28,021 nt of DNA from positions 361,110 to 389,130 of the forward strand of contig BFEA01000616.1 in NCBI GenBank assembly GCA_003427395.1. Reading direction: 5' to 3'. Below the pieces are notes generated by a model. That model was not told the origin of the DNA and did no database searches. It was given only the letters and a program-made list of their open reading frames with translations. Source of the stretch: Chara braunii. Its lineage: Eukaryota > Streptophyta > Charophyceae > Charales > Characeae. The stretch's first letter is position 1. Each line of letters starts with the position of its first letter. Of this stretch, positions 18,001-27,780 are shown in pieces. The position numbers and the translations under genes were made by a program.

Positions 18001-18670
18001 TTTGTTTTGTGTCGTTCCGTGTATGTGAGTGTTGTGGTGTAACGCGTGGTAGTTGACCGACGACGAGTCGCGCTTGGGACTTCAACCCCCCAGTGCATCG
18101 GTTCGTGTGAGGGTTCGATAGAGGAGTAAGATCATGCGTACCCCCTATGCTACAGTGAACGAGAAACACCTTTGGCTGGTCCACCTCTGCGATTGCAATT
18201 GATTAACTTTCGTACTGTGGACTGGTCGCTCGGTAGGGATACGCCCACCGAAGGGAGGTGACAACTCCTGCAAGTGGAGGCGAAGTTGTACCTCGTGTTG
18301 GCCCTATCCTGTCGTAGGGGCTCGCAAAAAGGTATGGTTGGCGCACTCGGCCGGAGCGACTTGCGGAAGCTCCTTGTGCATCGCGATGAGGTAGACCAAC
18401 TCTTGCGTGGCGTGGCTGGGAGAGCCCCGCCCTGCGCGGGACCGATGCGCTCAACAACGTCATTGTTAGAGTTACTCAATAGGCATAAAGTCAGTTTCAT
18501 AAAAGAGGAAAAAAACATTACTTTCCTCATTTGTTGAAAGATTGTAAGCAACATTCAAGTTAGAGAAGGAGCAGATATTTGAGGAAGTTGTAGCAAAAAC
18601 ACTATTTTTTGTGCAAGACTTCGTCAATGTTATTACTTTAACATTTTTTGTATATACCTGTGCAACACAC
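18001..18670. other. Moderately GC-rich DNA, no gene supported
   Basis: Open frames occur on both strands (for example minus 18554-18150 and plus 18274-18537) and overlap one another. None shows a domain. It may be the continuation of the decayed element to the left. Confidence 0.3.
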
Positions 18671-18832
18671 TTAACATGTTCGGCGCCTCACTGAATATCC
18701 GAACATTTTCGGACGCTCCGAGCGCAAAAAAAAAGAAAAAAAAAGAGGGGTTGTCAAACGTGTCCTCGTGTGGCCGATACGAGGGTCATTTTGGTCATTT
18801 CGGTCCTCGGGGGGGGGCATAGTGGGCAACAA

Positions 18833-18835
<3 letters not shown>

Positions 18836-18888
<53 letters not shown>
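18836..18888. repeat. (GT)n microsatellite
   Basis: An uninterrupted GT/AC dinucleotide run. Just upstream (18680-18720) a CGAACATTTTCGGACG palindrome resembles the subterminal text of the MITEs in this window. Confidence 0.95.
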
Positions 18889-18889
<1 letters not shown>

Positions 18890-18899
18890 CTTGATGCAA

Positions 18900-20225
18900 T
18901 AAAGCACGCAGACGATAGCTCCAACACGTTAAAAGAACGTGTTTCATATCACAACGAAATTTTCAGGGAAAGTTTTATAACCGCAAGCAAATTACATCAT
19001 CATATATGAGCACATGCATTCGTACGTCAATCCTGGTCTTAATACAAGTGCATAGTCTTGCTACTTACTCCGTTAATATTTTTTCTCCTGATCTGCAGTG
19101 AGATATAACATTCATGCACTATTTTTCACAAGGGCGTTTTGAAACACAAAGAAATAAACAACACGGGAGGAATAACTTCAACCGAACATCATAGATATGT
19201 CAGACCATTATCAACACGATCAAACTGTTTATTGAGATCAACCACAGATAACATACACAACTCTCACGACTCCCCAATCCTACAACCCTTGCCATAATCA
19301 CCGATCGGAGTTTTGCAGAAGTTATCGAAAATGAACAGTGCACCAATGGTTCACCTGGACTGACTTCAACCCATCCTCAAGCCGAGCTTACGCTTAAGGC
19401 GAATACGAAATGAACATCAAAACCAAAACCAACCCCTCATAAGCGAAACCCAGATAAGGAATCAAGAGAGGGTCTGCATCAATTTAAATTTCTTCCACAC
19501 TTAATTTCATAGCAGTAGGTTTCACCATCACCATCACATCGCCTTCATCTCCCCTAATTATCGTGGCATTCACCGCTAACGCTTTATGACCAGAACGAAT
19601 GTCATCAACTTGTCGCTCATAGATAAAGTATTCCTCTCCAAACAACCTACTCACATATCATCCTCATCAACCCCCTTCATTGGATCCCCCCTAATTACAA
19701 CCTCTCCCAAACTACAACCATCATTGCTCCTTGGATCCCAACAGCAGAACACTCCGCTCTCTCGAAGTTGCTGATGATACTCCTCTTGTTGGCGATGAAC
19801 GCGCCTGCCAGCATTTCCTAACCCATACCCATCCCCATAAACAACACCACGCCCGAAACACAAAAGGAATCCTCATAACACAGGTAGATCACCAATATCC
19901 CATCACGCACGTTATGCGGCGACCCGCGACCACAACCGAACAAAAGCCACAACCGAAATCAAATGGTGAACAAAACAAAGGTTATGAAATGAGAAACAAC
20001 AAAGGGGTAAAATGGACATATATATATATATCCTATAGCTTTACTGCTTATGACTACATTATTACCACATAACGGGTATGTAGTCACTGGTCTCCACACA
20101 TCAATAGATAGACTGAAGGAACATGGCATTTCCCTTAAACGTTTTTCACCAATTTGCCACCTAATTAGCTCATCAGAGGATAATATGACAGCACTATATT
20201 CCATTCATGATGCTTGAGATAAGCA
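18900..20225. other. AT-rich intergenic DNA, no gene supported
   Basis: Scattered short frames on both strands lack recognisable domains (for example plus 19731-20072, starting MDPNSRTLRS). A short TA run lies near 20019-20030. Confidence 0.4.
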
Positions 20226-20229
20226 TATA

Positions 20230-20590
20230 CTATGGGATGCATAAGAAAAAAGGATCATAATACCAGAGAAGAAGAAGGGAGGGGGCGGAGGGGTGGGGAA
20301 GATCAAGAAGAAAACTCATCACCTCCGGACTTGGTTCGTCGTTGCATTCTTCAACAAAGTACGCCTCAAGCATTTCCTCGAAGGACAGAGGGTTCTCCAT
20401 CAAGATACGCTGATCGTGAAAAATAATATATGCTGACAGTAAAGGATGAATCAAGCACGATTTTCCCTTTTAAATCGGGGAGGAATCTGCACGGGCTAAA
20501 GGTTGGGTAACAACTATGGACAACTTGGTGGACGAAGAGAAGGCAACGGACAATAATCTCCTCATCACTAGGGGGCAACAAAAGAACACC
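20230..20590 (-). pseudogene. Short decayed coding relic, faintly NAC-like
   Basis: One minus frame (to 20366) contains LPPSDEEIIVRCL, which recalls the PTDEELVxxYL opening of NAC domains. An overlapping frame (20454-20230) reads MENPLSFEEMLEAYFVEE. Neither has a start in good context, and a frameshift would be needed to join them. This could be a decayed gene end or chance. Confidence 0.18.
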
Positions 20591-21140
20591 GAGGGACGAA
20601 CGCGTGGATTAACTTCGTGGAGCGCCAAGCAAAAGCACAACGCTCTTGAATTTCAACACACGGCTCGAAAGTGCGGAAGTCGAGGAGGACGATAGGACCA
20701 ATAATGCCCTAAATACTTTGCTATGTCACCGGATGACAAACATTTTTTAGAGAATACGTTTTTTTCAAAAGTGCACACGTTGGAGGGAAGGACCTCGACA
20801 TCAAGTCACTCCACCATTTTCAGAAAAAAACAGGGTCATACTCGTTAAAAATACTGGGGTAGAAAAAAACACTACGTCGAGTAGGTCACATGCTCAATTC
20901 CGTACGACTATCAAATCGGTACCTATGGAAGGGCTAATCATGAAATAGTTTTTAAAAAGCTTAAAAAGGCCCAGAGCACCAATTTTTAACCAAATATCAG
21001 CTGATTTTAACAAACAAACAAACCCTCAAGGGGTATTATTTCACCTTTTATCTCTAGATAGTAGGTTATTTCCAATACTAGGGGGTTATATCCTTCGTAT
21101 GACTACTGTAGTGGACCTTTCTAGTCCATGACAAATACCC
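20591..21140. other. AT-rich intergenic DNA
   Basis: I see no gene, RNA gene or defined repeat here. Confidence 0.4.
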
Positions 21141-21149
21141 ATCTAGTAT

Positions 21150-21159
21150 GTATGTGTGT

Positions 21160-21196
<37 letters not shown>

Positions 21197-21224
21197 TGTG
21201 TGCGTGTGTGTGCATGTGTGTATG
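21150..21224. repeat. Imperfect (GT)n microsatellite
   Basis: GTGTGTGTATGTGTGTG-type repeat with interruptions. A GC-rich piece at 21290-21370 (GGTCACCGAGCCCGAGC) resembles the interior of the MITE at 21586. Confidence 0.9.
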
Positions 21225-21577
21225 TTCACGAGTCATGGCCAATGCCTCCCCGAGCCCCCCAACCCCTATATATAAGAAGAAGAAAAAAAGTTCAGGCTCG
21301 GTCGATTTTAGACCTCGTTCAGACTTGGTACCGAGCGTTCAAGTTCGGTCACCGAGCCCGAGCGTGATGCGACGCAGGTCTATAGAAACAAGAATCTCAA
21401 AATAATAAATTTGACTAAACAAGGATTATCGCATTGTAACAATTGCCGAATAATGCACGTAACCAAGTTAGTAAGCCGCCTTTTCAAAATATCAGTCTCA
21501 TATTTCACTAGTACTACAGCTAATAGGGAGTCATGCATTGAAAACCAACTTTCCTTGTTATAACGAATTTCCCTATT

Positions 21578-22163
21578 CTCTTAACCTACGTAGCACCGTG
21601 TTCGCGTTCGGAGGCGAACATGAACAAGCGCCCAAAATCCTCCGAACGCGAACATTAAAAAAAAAAAAAAAAAAAAAAGTTCTCCAAAAAAAAATCCGAA
21701 ACAAATATATGCTATGTAAAATAACAATAAAAACAACGTTTGCTATGGAGTCAAATTGATGACACTTGAATTCTTTTAATCTGTGTATTATCGTATTCGG
21801 GTTCGGTGACCGAACCCGAACATTCGAGACCGAACGCGAACAAACGCNGCGAACAAACGCCGAAACTCTCAGAACGCGAACAAAAAAAAAAAAAAAAAAA
21901 AAGTTCTCCAAAAAGCGGAAAAAGATATATGTTATGTAACACAACAATACAAGCAACTTTTTCCTTGGAGTCATGTTCACATTCATAGCCAATCATGAGT
22001 TAAAAATCAAAAACCGATTTTTTTTTTATTATTATTATTTTTTTAAACGAAAAAAATTATGTTCGCCCGAACATGTTCGCGACCTGTTCGTGCGAACGCG
22101 CGAACACGTTCGCGCGAACGTGAAGGGGTGCGAACACGTTCGCCGTGCTACGCAGCTCTTAAC
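21578..22163. mobile_element. MITE of 570 bp with perfect 8 bp target duplication
   Basis: CTCTTAAC flanks the element on both sides (21578-21585 and 22156-22163). The element itself is 21586-22155, with terminal inverted repeats CTACGTAGCAC and, reversed, CTGCGTAGCAC. Inside, GC-rich CGAACGCGAAC palindromes alternate with A-runs, and a module (CGAACGCGAACA, poly-A, AAGTTCTCCAAAAA, TATATGNTATGTAA) is present twice at about 21642-21760 and 21870-21985. There is no transposase. An 8 bp duplication fits hAT. The style resembles the family at 867-3399 but the ends differ. One N at 21848. Confidence 0.85.
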
Positions 22164-23147
22164 ATAGCATGTGTCCCACTTTTTTGAAAGTACTCAATTG
22201 CATTATAAAGTTTCATAAACTCATTCAAGTTACCTTTGAGGGGATGCAAAATAATAACTGTTTCAATAGCTGGAGTCTGAAGTAGGGTGATTAGCATATA
22301 CTTACGAATAATCTCAAGATAGGTAAAAACAAACAAAGTAGCCGACCTTACGAAATTCATAGTATGCTATATACTTTCTTAATAAACAATTTAGATCAAA
22401 GTTCATTAATGACATTCGAACCTCTAGCATAGCTTTCCCCAACCATTCAAAAAGTTATCTCACTTCACTTGCAAGTTTGAAATTGAGGAATTATATGCAA
22501 TTAAAAACTATAGCCGATAGTGAATCAATCTATTAGTATGATCACGACCATTTTCTTAGATCTCAATTGTCTGCCAAGATATACGTGTACGTGCTTGACT
22601 ATTTTGCAACCACGAGAGTTGTCAAAAGACCACATCCCTGCTGTTTTGCCTCCATCCTCCTCGTCTCTCCCTCCTCGCTCCTCCACTATCGCAAGAGCTA
22701 CCCTCCACGTCAACCTCTGCTATCACCTCCTCCTCTTTCCCCTCGTCTTCCACCACCACGTGGCACGTCCACTTTCTCCGCTCTTGCTCTGCCATGCACG
22801 TCCTCTACCTCCTCCACCTCCTAATGCTCCGCCATCCCCTCCTCGTCCTCCCCATCATTTTACGGCTCCTCCTCCTCTCTCTCTCTCTCTCTCTCTCTCT
22901 TGCTTTACTCAACTGCACCTCTGTCTCCACCGTTGTCGTTGTGATGATGAACACCTTTGCCACCACGACATCAACGATCCGTGGCGAATGGGAACATTTG
23001 TCAAACAGGGGGAAACATCCAGACTTGCACCCCGTTGCCCCTGACACCGGACTTGGGCTGGGTAGGCTGAGCCTTTTTATTTTTATTTTTAACTAAGTTA
23101 TATTCTTCTCTCCATTTCATCTTTTACGATCTACCTACCACTACTCC
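22164..23147. other. Non-coding DNA; pyrimidine-rich with a CT run
   Basis: AT-rich to about 22600, then C/T-rich text to 23080 with (CT)n at about 22874-22900. The long plus frame at 22520-23044 is low-complexity and has no domain. Confidence 0.4.
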
Positions 23148-24003
23148 TAAGGGGGGGACCCCACTGCTCGGCGGCCTGGAAAAAAAGTTCCAGGCCGGTG
23201 TCTTTCGAATTCCATTCATCTGGAAACCCATATGGAAATCCACACTGGAAAGGTTTTTCAGACCCCATCAACCGTGGAAGGATGTAGCGGGAAAGGTGTC
23301 AGAAGCGTTTCTACATGGTTGGCGACCTGGAAACCGACGACGTCATTCTTCCACGGCCTTTCCAGGAAGGCCTGCCAACCGGCTAGTGGGGGGTGGCATG
23401 TTCTCCCTTGGAAAGATGAGGCCGAGTGGGTGTGGTCCAGGCAAGCCGCCGCAGACATGCATTGTCCTGTCGCACGGTTCCGATGTGGGCCCTTGTGTGG
23501 CTGGTAGTCACCACCTATGGTAACCTCCGGCACGTACTTGCGGGATGTCCCAATTTCTGGTAGTCCCTGCCTTGGGTCCCGAAGGCGGAAGGGGACAAGC
23601 TCTGACGAGGCGCACCACATATATATTTTTTTCTTTTTTTAAGTCGAATTCAAATACCAGAAGTCCCAACGGGCCGTTTCCAACCCCCGGGGGACAGGTG
23701 AACGAATTACCCCGCCACCTATTCGACGCACACATCCCACACTGCCACGCGCCGCCGCACGAGGACATGTCCTAGTCCAACGACAGAGGAAGGCCATGCA
23801 CCGCAACCCCATCCCAACTTTCCTTTTCGGGGGGGAACCCTCCGACTTTTCCTTTTCGGGTATGTTTTGATGTTTCCAGTGCCTTGGAAAGACTTTGGCG
23901 GTGGGGTCCCACGGAAACCTTCCGAAGTCTTTCCAAATTCGTTCCACCGTTTTTGATGGCCAACCACTTTTTCCGGCCGTCGAGCAGTGGGGTCCACCCC
24001 TAA
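23148..24003. mobile_element. Tourist/PIF-Harbinger-like MITE, 850 bp, TAA duplications
   Basis: TAA flanks the element (23148-23150 and 24001-24003). The termini at 23151 and 24000 are inverted repeats: GGGGGGGACCCCACTGCTCG on the left and, reversed, GGGGTGGACCCCACTGCTCG, continuing through GRCGGCC. A 3 bp TAA duplication and G-rich ends are the signature of PIF/Harbinger MITEs (Tourist type). A subterminal hairpin GGCCTGGAA/TTCCAGGCC lies at about 23170-23197. No transposase is encoded; the open frames inside have no known domain. Confidence 0.85.
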
Positions 24004-24181
24004 GCCTATACAGGGGACCCCGACAATGCATGTTGCCCCCCACCCTAATCTGCGGTGGTCAGGGAGTAGGGTCGGGGGGGGGCGGGGGGGGGGCAGCTAA
24101 CACAAAGACCGCGCATTTTGCCAGTAGCTGGGAAGTAGATGGGAGGCTGAGCCTTGATATGGCCTCTGCGTCAAATATATG
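24004..24181. other. GC-rich spacer
   Basis: Contains G-runs near 24077-24093. I see no gene. Confidence 0.4.
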
Positions 24182-24221
24182 GAAATGAAGGCTTTATGCG
24201 TGTCATCCTTGCGCAGGGGCC

Positions 24222-24253
<32 letters not shown>

Positions 24254-24287
24254 ACGGATGTCCCAAAGGACGAAATGAAGGCTTTAT
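24182..24287. repeat. 16 bp target-site duplication flanking the U6 copy
   Basis: GAAATGAAGGCTTTAT at 24182-24197 and 24272-24287 are identical. The empty site would be a single copy of this sequence. Confidence 0.93.
24198..24271 (-). pseudogene. U6: U6 snRNA retropseudogene, 3'-truncated
   Basis: The minus strand carries the 5' 74 or so bases of U6 spliceosomal RNA: GTCC..GGGACATCCG, AAAATTGGAACGATACAGAG (the ACAGAGA box used in 5' splice-site pairing), AAGATTAGCATGG and CCCCTGCGCAAGGATGACAC. It stops at GACACGC, so the 3' end is missing, and the 5' stem-loop is shortened. A perfect 16 bp repeat, GAAATGAAGGCTTTAT, flanks it (24182-24197 and 24272-24287), as expected for target-primed insertion by LINE machinery. 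There is no U6 promoter (USE or TATA) in place and no poly-A tail, so it is not expected to be expressed. Confidence 0.92.
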
Positions 24288-24950
24288 ATTTCTAGGAGAA
24301 CGGAATGAGGCTGGGGACCTCACACTAGTGGTTTTCTCCCAGCAAGTGGGCCCCTCCGAAGCAGTTGGGGGCCCCTCTGGGATCTCCACGTGGAAGCAAG
24401 TGTGGGAGGCTTCCCTGGGATTTCTCCCCCCCCCCCCACCCTCTAGGTACCCTGACCTTCTGTGAAGTTTCAGTTGTGAGGGGGTATGAACAAATTTGCC
24501 TGGGACCACACACTTTCAGGTAGGACTCTCCTGGACGTATCTGACCGCTACTACAGCCACCGGTCACACTTGGACGCATCTGACAGCCTTCACGTCCACA
24601 TACCTTGCCCGTTTGAAGAGTATGCCCCCTCATCATTGAGCTTCCCCAAATTTACAAAGAGCCAGTTCAACGAGAGGCCCAGCCTTTGAGCCCCTCTTTT
24701 ATGAACTGTTGAACCCCTTTTTTCAAACATGTCTACCCCTCGCACGGACGAGCTCGAATGTGCTTGTGGGCTTCGCTCAACTACAAAACCCTTTATACCC
24801 CTCTTGACCGCATTATCGTCCCGATACTTTCAACGTGTTTGGGGTCGTGCAGATGCTCCCGTTCGAGAAAGCGCACGAGTGACAAAACGTCCGAGTGCAC
24901 GTAAGGAGGTTGAGAAGTGGATCTTGGTCCTCGGTCAACTACCATCTTCG
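24288..24950. other. Non-coding spacer with a C-run
   Basis: Contains C-runs near 24427-24440. CTCCTGGACGTATCTGACCGC (24530-24550) and TTGGACGCATCTGACAGC (24570-24590) form a weak direct repeat. A plus frame at 24729-25142 (137 codons) has no recognisable domain and overlaps inverted repeats, so it is probably not a gene. Confidence 0.35.
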
Positions 24951-24959
24951 CCCGAGCAC

Positions 24960-25080
24960 AACGCACCCTCATTTTTGGCTGTCTCTGGCCGGAAATATAG
25001 CTTGTATACATTCATTTTTAGGGTGCGTTATGTTCAGGGGAAGACGGTAGTCACGGCAAGCACAACAGCCAAAAATTATG
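24960..25080. repeat. Two interleaved short inverted repeats
   Basis: AACGCACCCT (about 24961-24970) is complementary to AGGGTGCGTT (about 25020-25029), and the adjacent ATTTTTGGCTGT to ACAGCCAAAAAT (about 25067-25078). Such ends are common in small MITEs. The arrangement suggests a rearranged foldback. Confidence 0.5.
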
Positions 25081-25561
25081 GGGATGTATCTCCCGATGTT
25101 CTGGCGGGAGATTCATTCTTATTTTGCACATCTGATGAGTAGTGGATCGTGTGCGAGAAAAAAAAAAAAAAAAGAAAGTTGGCCGGTAACTGGCTCTTGC
25201 TCCACTGATCAATATGCCACATGTATCTGGACGGCCACGTCGACCATCTCTATCCGGACTGATTCTGCATTTTCGACGTATCGGGTCCATTTACACAACC
25301 ACAAATGTTAGACAGATGCTGAGATATGTATGATCCGCACACTGACCGGGGGCTAGGTCCCACTTGCACGAATTGAGAGATACTGACCGTAGATACCAAA
25401 GATCAACGGCCCAAATCTCCTAATTTGCTTAAGTGGATCTTGCCCCGGCCCTACACTGTAGGTAATTCAAAGATTGTATTATTTTGGTCATTCGACTTCA
25501 GCGGACTTCAGCGGACTTCCAACAACCGGTAGCAAAGAGGTGTCTGTATTTCAAGAGTTCA

Positions 25562-25734
25562 GGGGCGTGGTCCCACTACCGGTAGCAAAAAGGATCGGAT
25601 CGAATGCCTGAATCTGGACGAGGTTATGGAGATGTGCAGGAATCAAGATTGAACTGCTTTTCTGCATCTCTGCATAAAACACATCCAGATTCAGGAGATC
25701 GATCCTATCCTTTTTGCTAGTCGCACCTCGGCCC
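25562..25734 (+). repeat. Foldback repeat, copy A (173 bp)
   Basis: Arms TAGCAAAAAGGATCGGATCG and its near reverse complement (CGATCCTATCCTTTTTGCTA, ending near 25720) enclose a loop containing CAAGATTGAACTGCTTTTCTG. The outer text reads GGGGCGTGGTCCCAC and ends CACCTCGGCCC. No coding content. Confidence 0.8.
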
Positions 25735-25987
25735 AGGGGTGTACCAACAGGCCCCGGGTCCATGTACACAACCAGAATTGCTTAGGATGTTGGGATATTC
25801 CGCATTTTCCACGTATTTTCGGTCCAGGTACACAACCAGAAATGTGCTCTTGAGAGTCCCAAAAGGGCAGGCACGTGGAGCCGCCCGAATTCTTTTTTTT
25901 TTTTTTTTTTTTTGGAGCACGAATTCGGAATTCTTACGGCACGAGTGCCGTTCTTCAAAGGTCTCGTGGAATTCCTCGAAGACCGCT
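25735..25987. other. Spacer between foldback copies A and B
   Basis: It holds two copies of a GGTCCANGTACACAACCAGAA motif (25759 and 25830); a third lies at 25281 outside. GCATTTTCCACGTAT near 25802 recurs as GCATTTTCGACGTAT near 25267. There is also a T run (about 25891-25912) and a small hairpin ACGGCAC/GTGCCGT (25936-25951). No gene. Confidence 0.5.
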
Positions 25988-26156
25988 GGGCCGAGGTCCC
26001 ATTAGCAAAGAGGATCGGATCGAATGCCTGAATGTGGATGTGTTTTACGCAGAGATGCAGAAAAGCAGTTCAATCTCGATTTCCTGCACCTCTCCACAGA
26101 CACGTCCACATTCAGGCATTCGATCCGATCCTCTTTGCTAGTGGGACCACGCCCCT
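25988..26156 (-). repeat. Foldback repeat, copy B (169 bp), inverted relative to copy A
   Basis: The left end GGGCCGAGGTCCC complements the right end of copy A, and the right end GTGGGACCACGCCCC complements the left end of copy A. The loop (CAGAAAAGCAGTTCAATCTCG) is the reverse complement of the copy A loop. So copies A and B form one larger palindrome centred near 25860, each copy being self-complementary as well. Confidence 0.8.
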
Positions 26157-26249
26157 GCAGTGGAGCACAACCCTTACCTTCTTACCCTTTCACCGTATTC
26201 ACGTGGACCCAGGAGAACAAAAAAAAACCGCAACGAAATTCGCGTGGAC

Positions 26250-26420
26250 CCGGGCGATTGATCGATTGATTGATACCACCGGGCGGATGAAGTTTCGTCA
26301 AGGTTGATCGATCGGTACCGCCCCGTCGAACAGTCGGGACCGGCACAGTCGGGACCCATTGATTGATTGATTGATAGCTGCGCATGAGTATCGTCGTTGG
26401 AACCAATTGATTGATACCAT
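26250..26420. repeat. GATT-type short tandem repeats in several places
   Basis: TGATTGATTGAT runs occur near 26258-26272, 26358-26374 and 26406-26415, separated by unique GC-rich text. Open frames across them carry no domain. Confidence 0.6.
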
Positions 26421-26596
26421 CGGACGATCGGGTCGGGATCAATCAGACGAGCCCGACGAGCCAACTCCCAGATGTGACACGTCAGCTCCGCCCGCTCACA
26501 GACGGGCTTGTTGCGGACAGACCAACTCTCCCAAAGCCAGGGTTAAGCTCCACAAACAATGTGCGCCCGCGCCCGCGCGCGCTCGAATAAGCGAGC

Positions 26597-26598
<2 letters not shown>

Positions 26599-26654
<56 letters not shown>
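26599..26654. repeat. (GA)n microsatellite
   Basis: An uninterrupted GA run. The ERERER and SLSLSL frames through it are not genes. Confidence 0.97.
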
Positions 26655-26657
<3 letters not shown>

Positions 26658-26948
26658 TAGGTGAGTCAGGGTCTCAATCACCAACCATCCAAGCATAGAA
26701 ATGATAACAGGTTCTTCACATCTGCTGGGGGCATATTACAGTAGTTAAATTGCTCAACAAGGGCTGAAGTAGTCGTTCGCCGGAAGGGCATTCAGCAAAA
26801 GCTTGCTGACAAACACAACAAGCTGCTTGTCTCGGGTAAGTTTTTTGGTTTTTTTTGTTTTGTTTTTTTTGTTTTTGTTTTTGTTATGTGTTTGGAAAGT
26901 GATTTTTATTGATTTCCTAATACCCTCCCCTTCCCTCCCCTCCCCTCC

Positions 26949-27059
26949 ACCGTCTTCACCGGAATACGACGTACGGTCATTAGAGCTGTACGTATTTGGG
27001 GCAACATTGAGTCTAGATACAGCTATAATGACCGTACGTTTTATTTGGGTGAAGACGGT
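26949..27059. mobile_element. Small foldback MITE-like element, 111 bp
   Basis: ACCGTCTTCACC (from 26949) pairs with GGTGAAGACGGT (to 27059). Further inside, ACGTACGGTCATTA pairs with TAATGACCGTACGT and AGCTGTA with TACAGCT. Nearly the whole element folds into one hairpin. No clear target duplication is visible; it could also be a small RNA hairpin source. Confidence 0.7.
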
Positions 27060-27118
27060 AAACGTTCCCCGCATGTGCCTTACTTGCCTCCTGATCTTTT
27101 CTAACCTCCTTTTTATTC

Positions 27119-27155
<37 letters not shown>

Positions 27156-27156
27156 T
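27119..27156. repeat. (ATT)n microsatellite
   Basis: Trinucleotide ATT run followed by a G-run at about 27158-27180. Confidence 0.95.
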
Positions 27157-27489
27157 GTGGGGGGGATGGGGGGGGGGGGACTACCTCTCATTTCCCTTCC
27201 TTTGAGTTTTGTCCCTGGGGGTATTCACGCTGCAGGACTTTTTCACGATGTACCTGGCCACGATTATTCGTTGATTCAGTCATGAAAATCCGAGTGTTAG
27301 TCCGTCCTTGGGCAAGTCGAGTTGGCAGACTTTCCCATCTCGCCGCCGTTGTCATTTATAGCGACGTATCGGATCACAATCATGGCCAGATTCAGATTCA
27401 GTCCATAAACTCTTCGTCTGGTCTTTTGTCCTACCTTCTTTTCTCTTCCTGCGCGTTATACTTATGGTAATGTCCATACATAATCCCAC

Positions 27490-27593
<104 letters not shown>

Positions 27594-27689
27594 TTTGTTT
27601 ACACGAACTTGTAAGCATGGAGGGGGAGGTGTAGCGATTGATTGATTGATCTCGCTGCTGCATTCTATTCTATCCTTCTTTCTTGATTT

Positions 27690-27780
27690 TTTTTCTTCTT
27701 CTTCGTCTTCTTCTTCCTCCTCCTCCTCCTCCTCCTTTGCTCTCTCTCTCCTTCCTTCTCTCTCTCTCTCTCTCTCTCGT
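27690..27780. repeat. CTT/CCT and CT microsatellite
   Basis: TTCTTCTTC and TCCTCCTCC trinucleotide runs pass into (CT)n. Frames here are low-complexity artefacts. Confidence 0.9.

Noticed and set aside
20140-20180. Minus-strand CTGATGAGC..GGTGAAAAACG resembling a hammerhead core
   Set aside because: The bases between the boxes do not form stem II and no partner for stem I is seen.
22520-23044. 174-codon plus-strand frame
   Set aside because: Pyrimidine-rich text with a CT microsatellite gives a spurious P/S/L/H-rich frame.
24114-24160. AGTAGCTGGGA..GGGAGGCTGAG resembling a primate Alu
   Set aside because: Only short fragments match, in the wrong spacing, in what is clearly plant DNA; coincidence.
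24729-25142. 137-codon plus-strand frame as a gene
   Set aside because: No domain recognised, and it overlaps interleaved inverted repeats of a probable MITE remnant.
25125-25160. CTGATGAGTAGTGG..GAGAAA resembling a second hammerhead core
   Set aside because: No stem II can form between the two boxes and no stem I or cleavage triplet is placed correctly; chance match.
25915-25955. GAATTC and CGGCACGAG text resembling a cDNA cloning adaptor
   Set aside because: The adaptor string is broken up and the bases are part of a local hairpin (ACGGCAC/GTGCCGT); vector contamination not supported.
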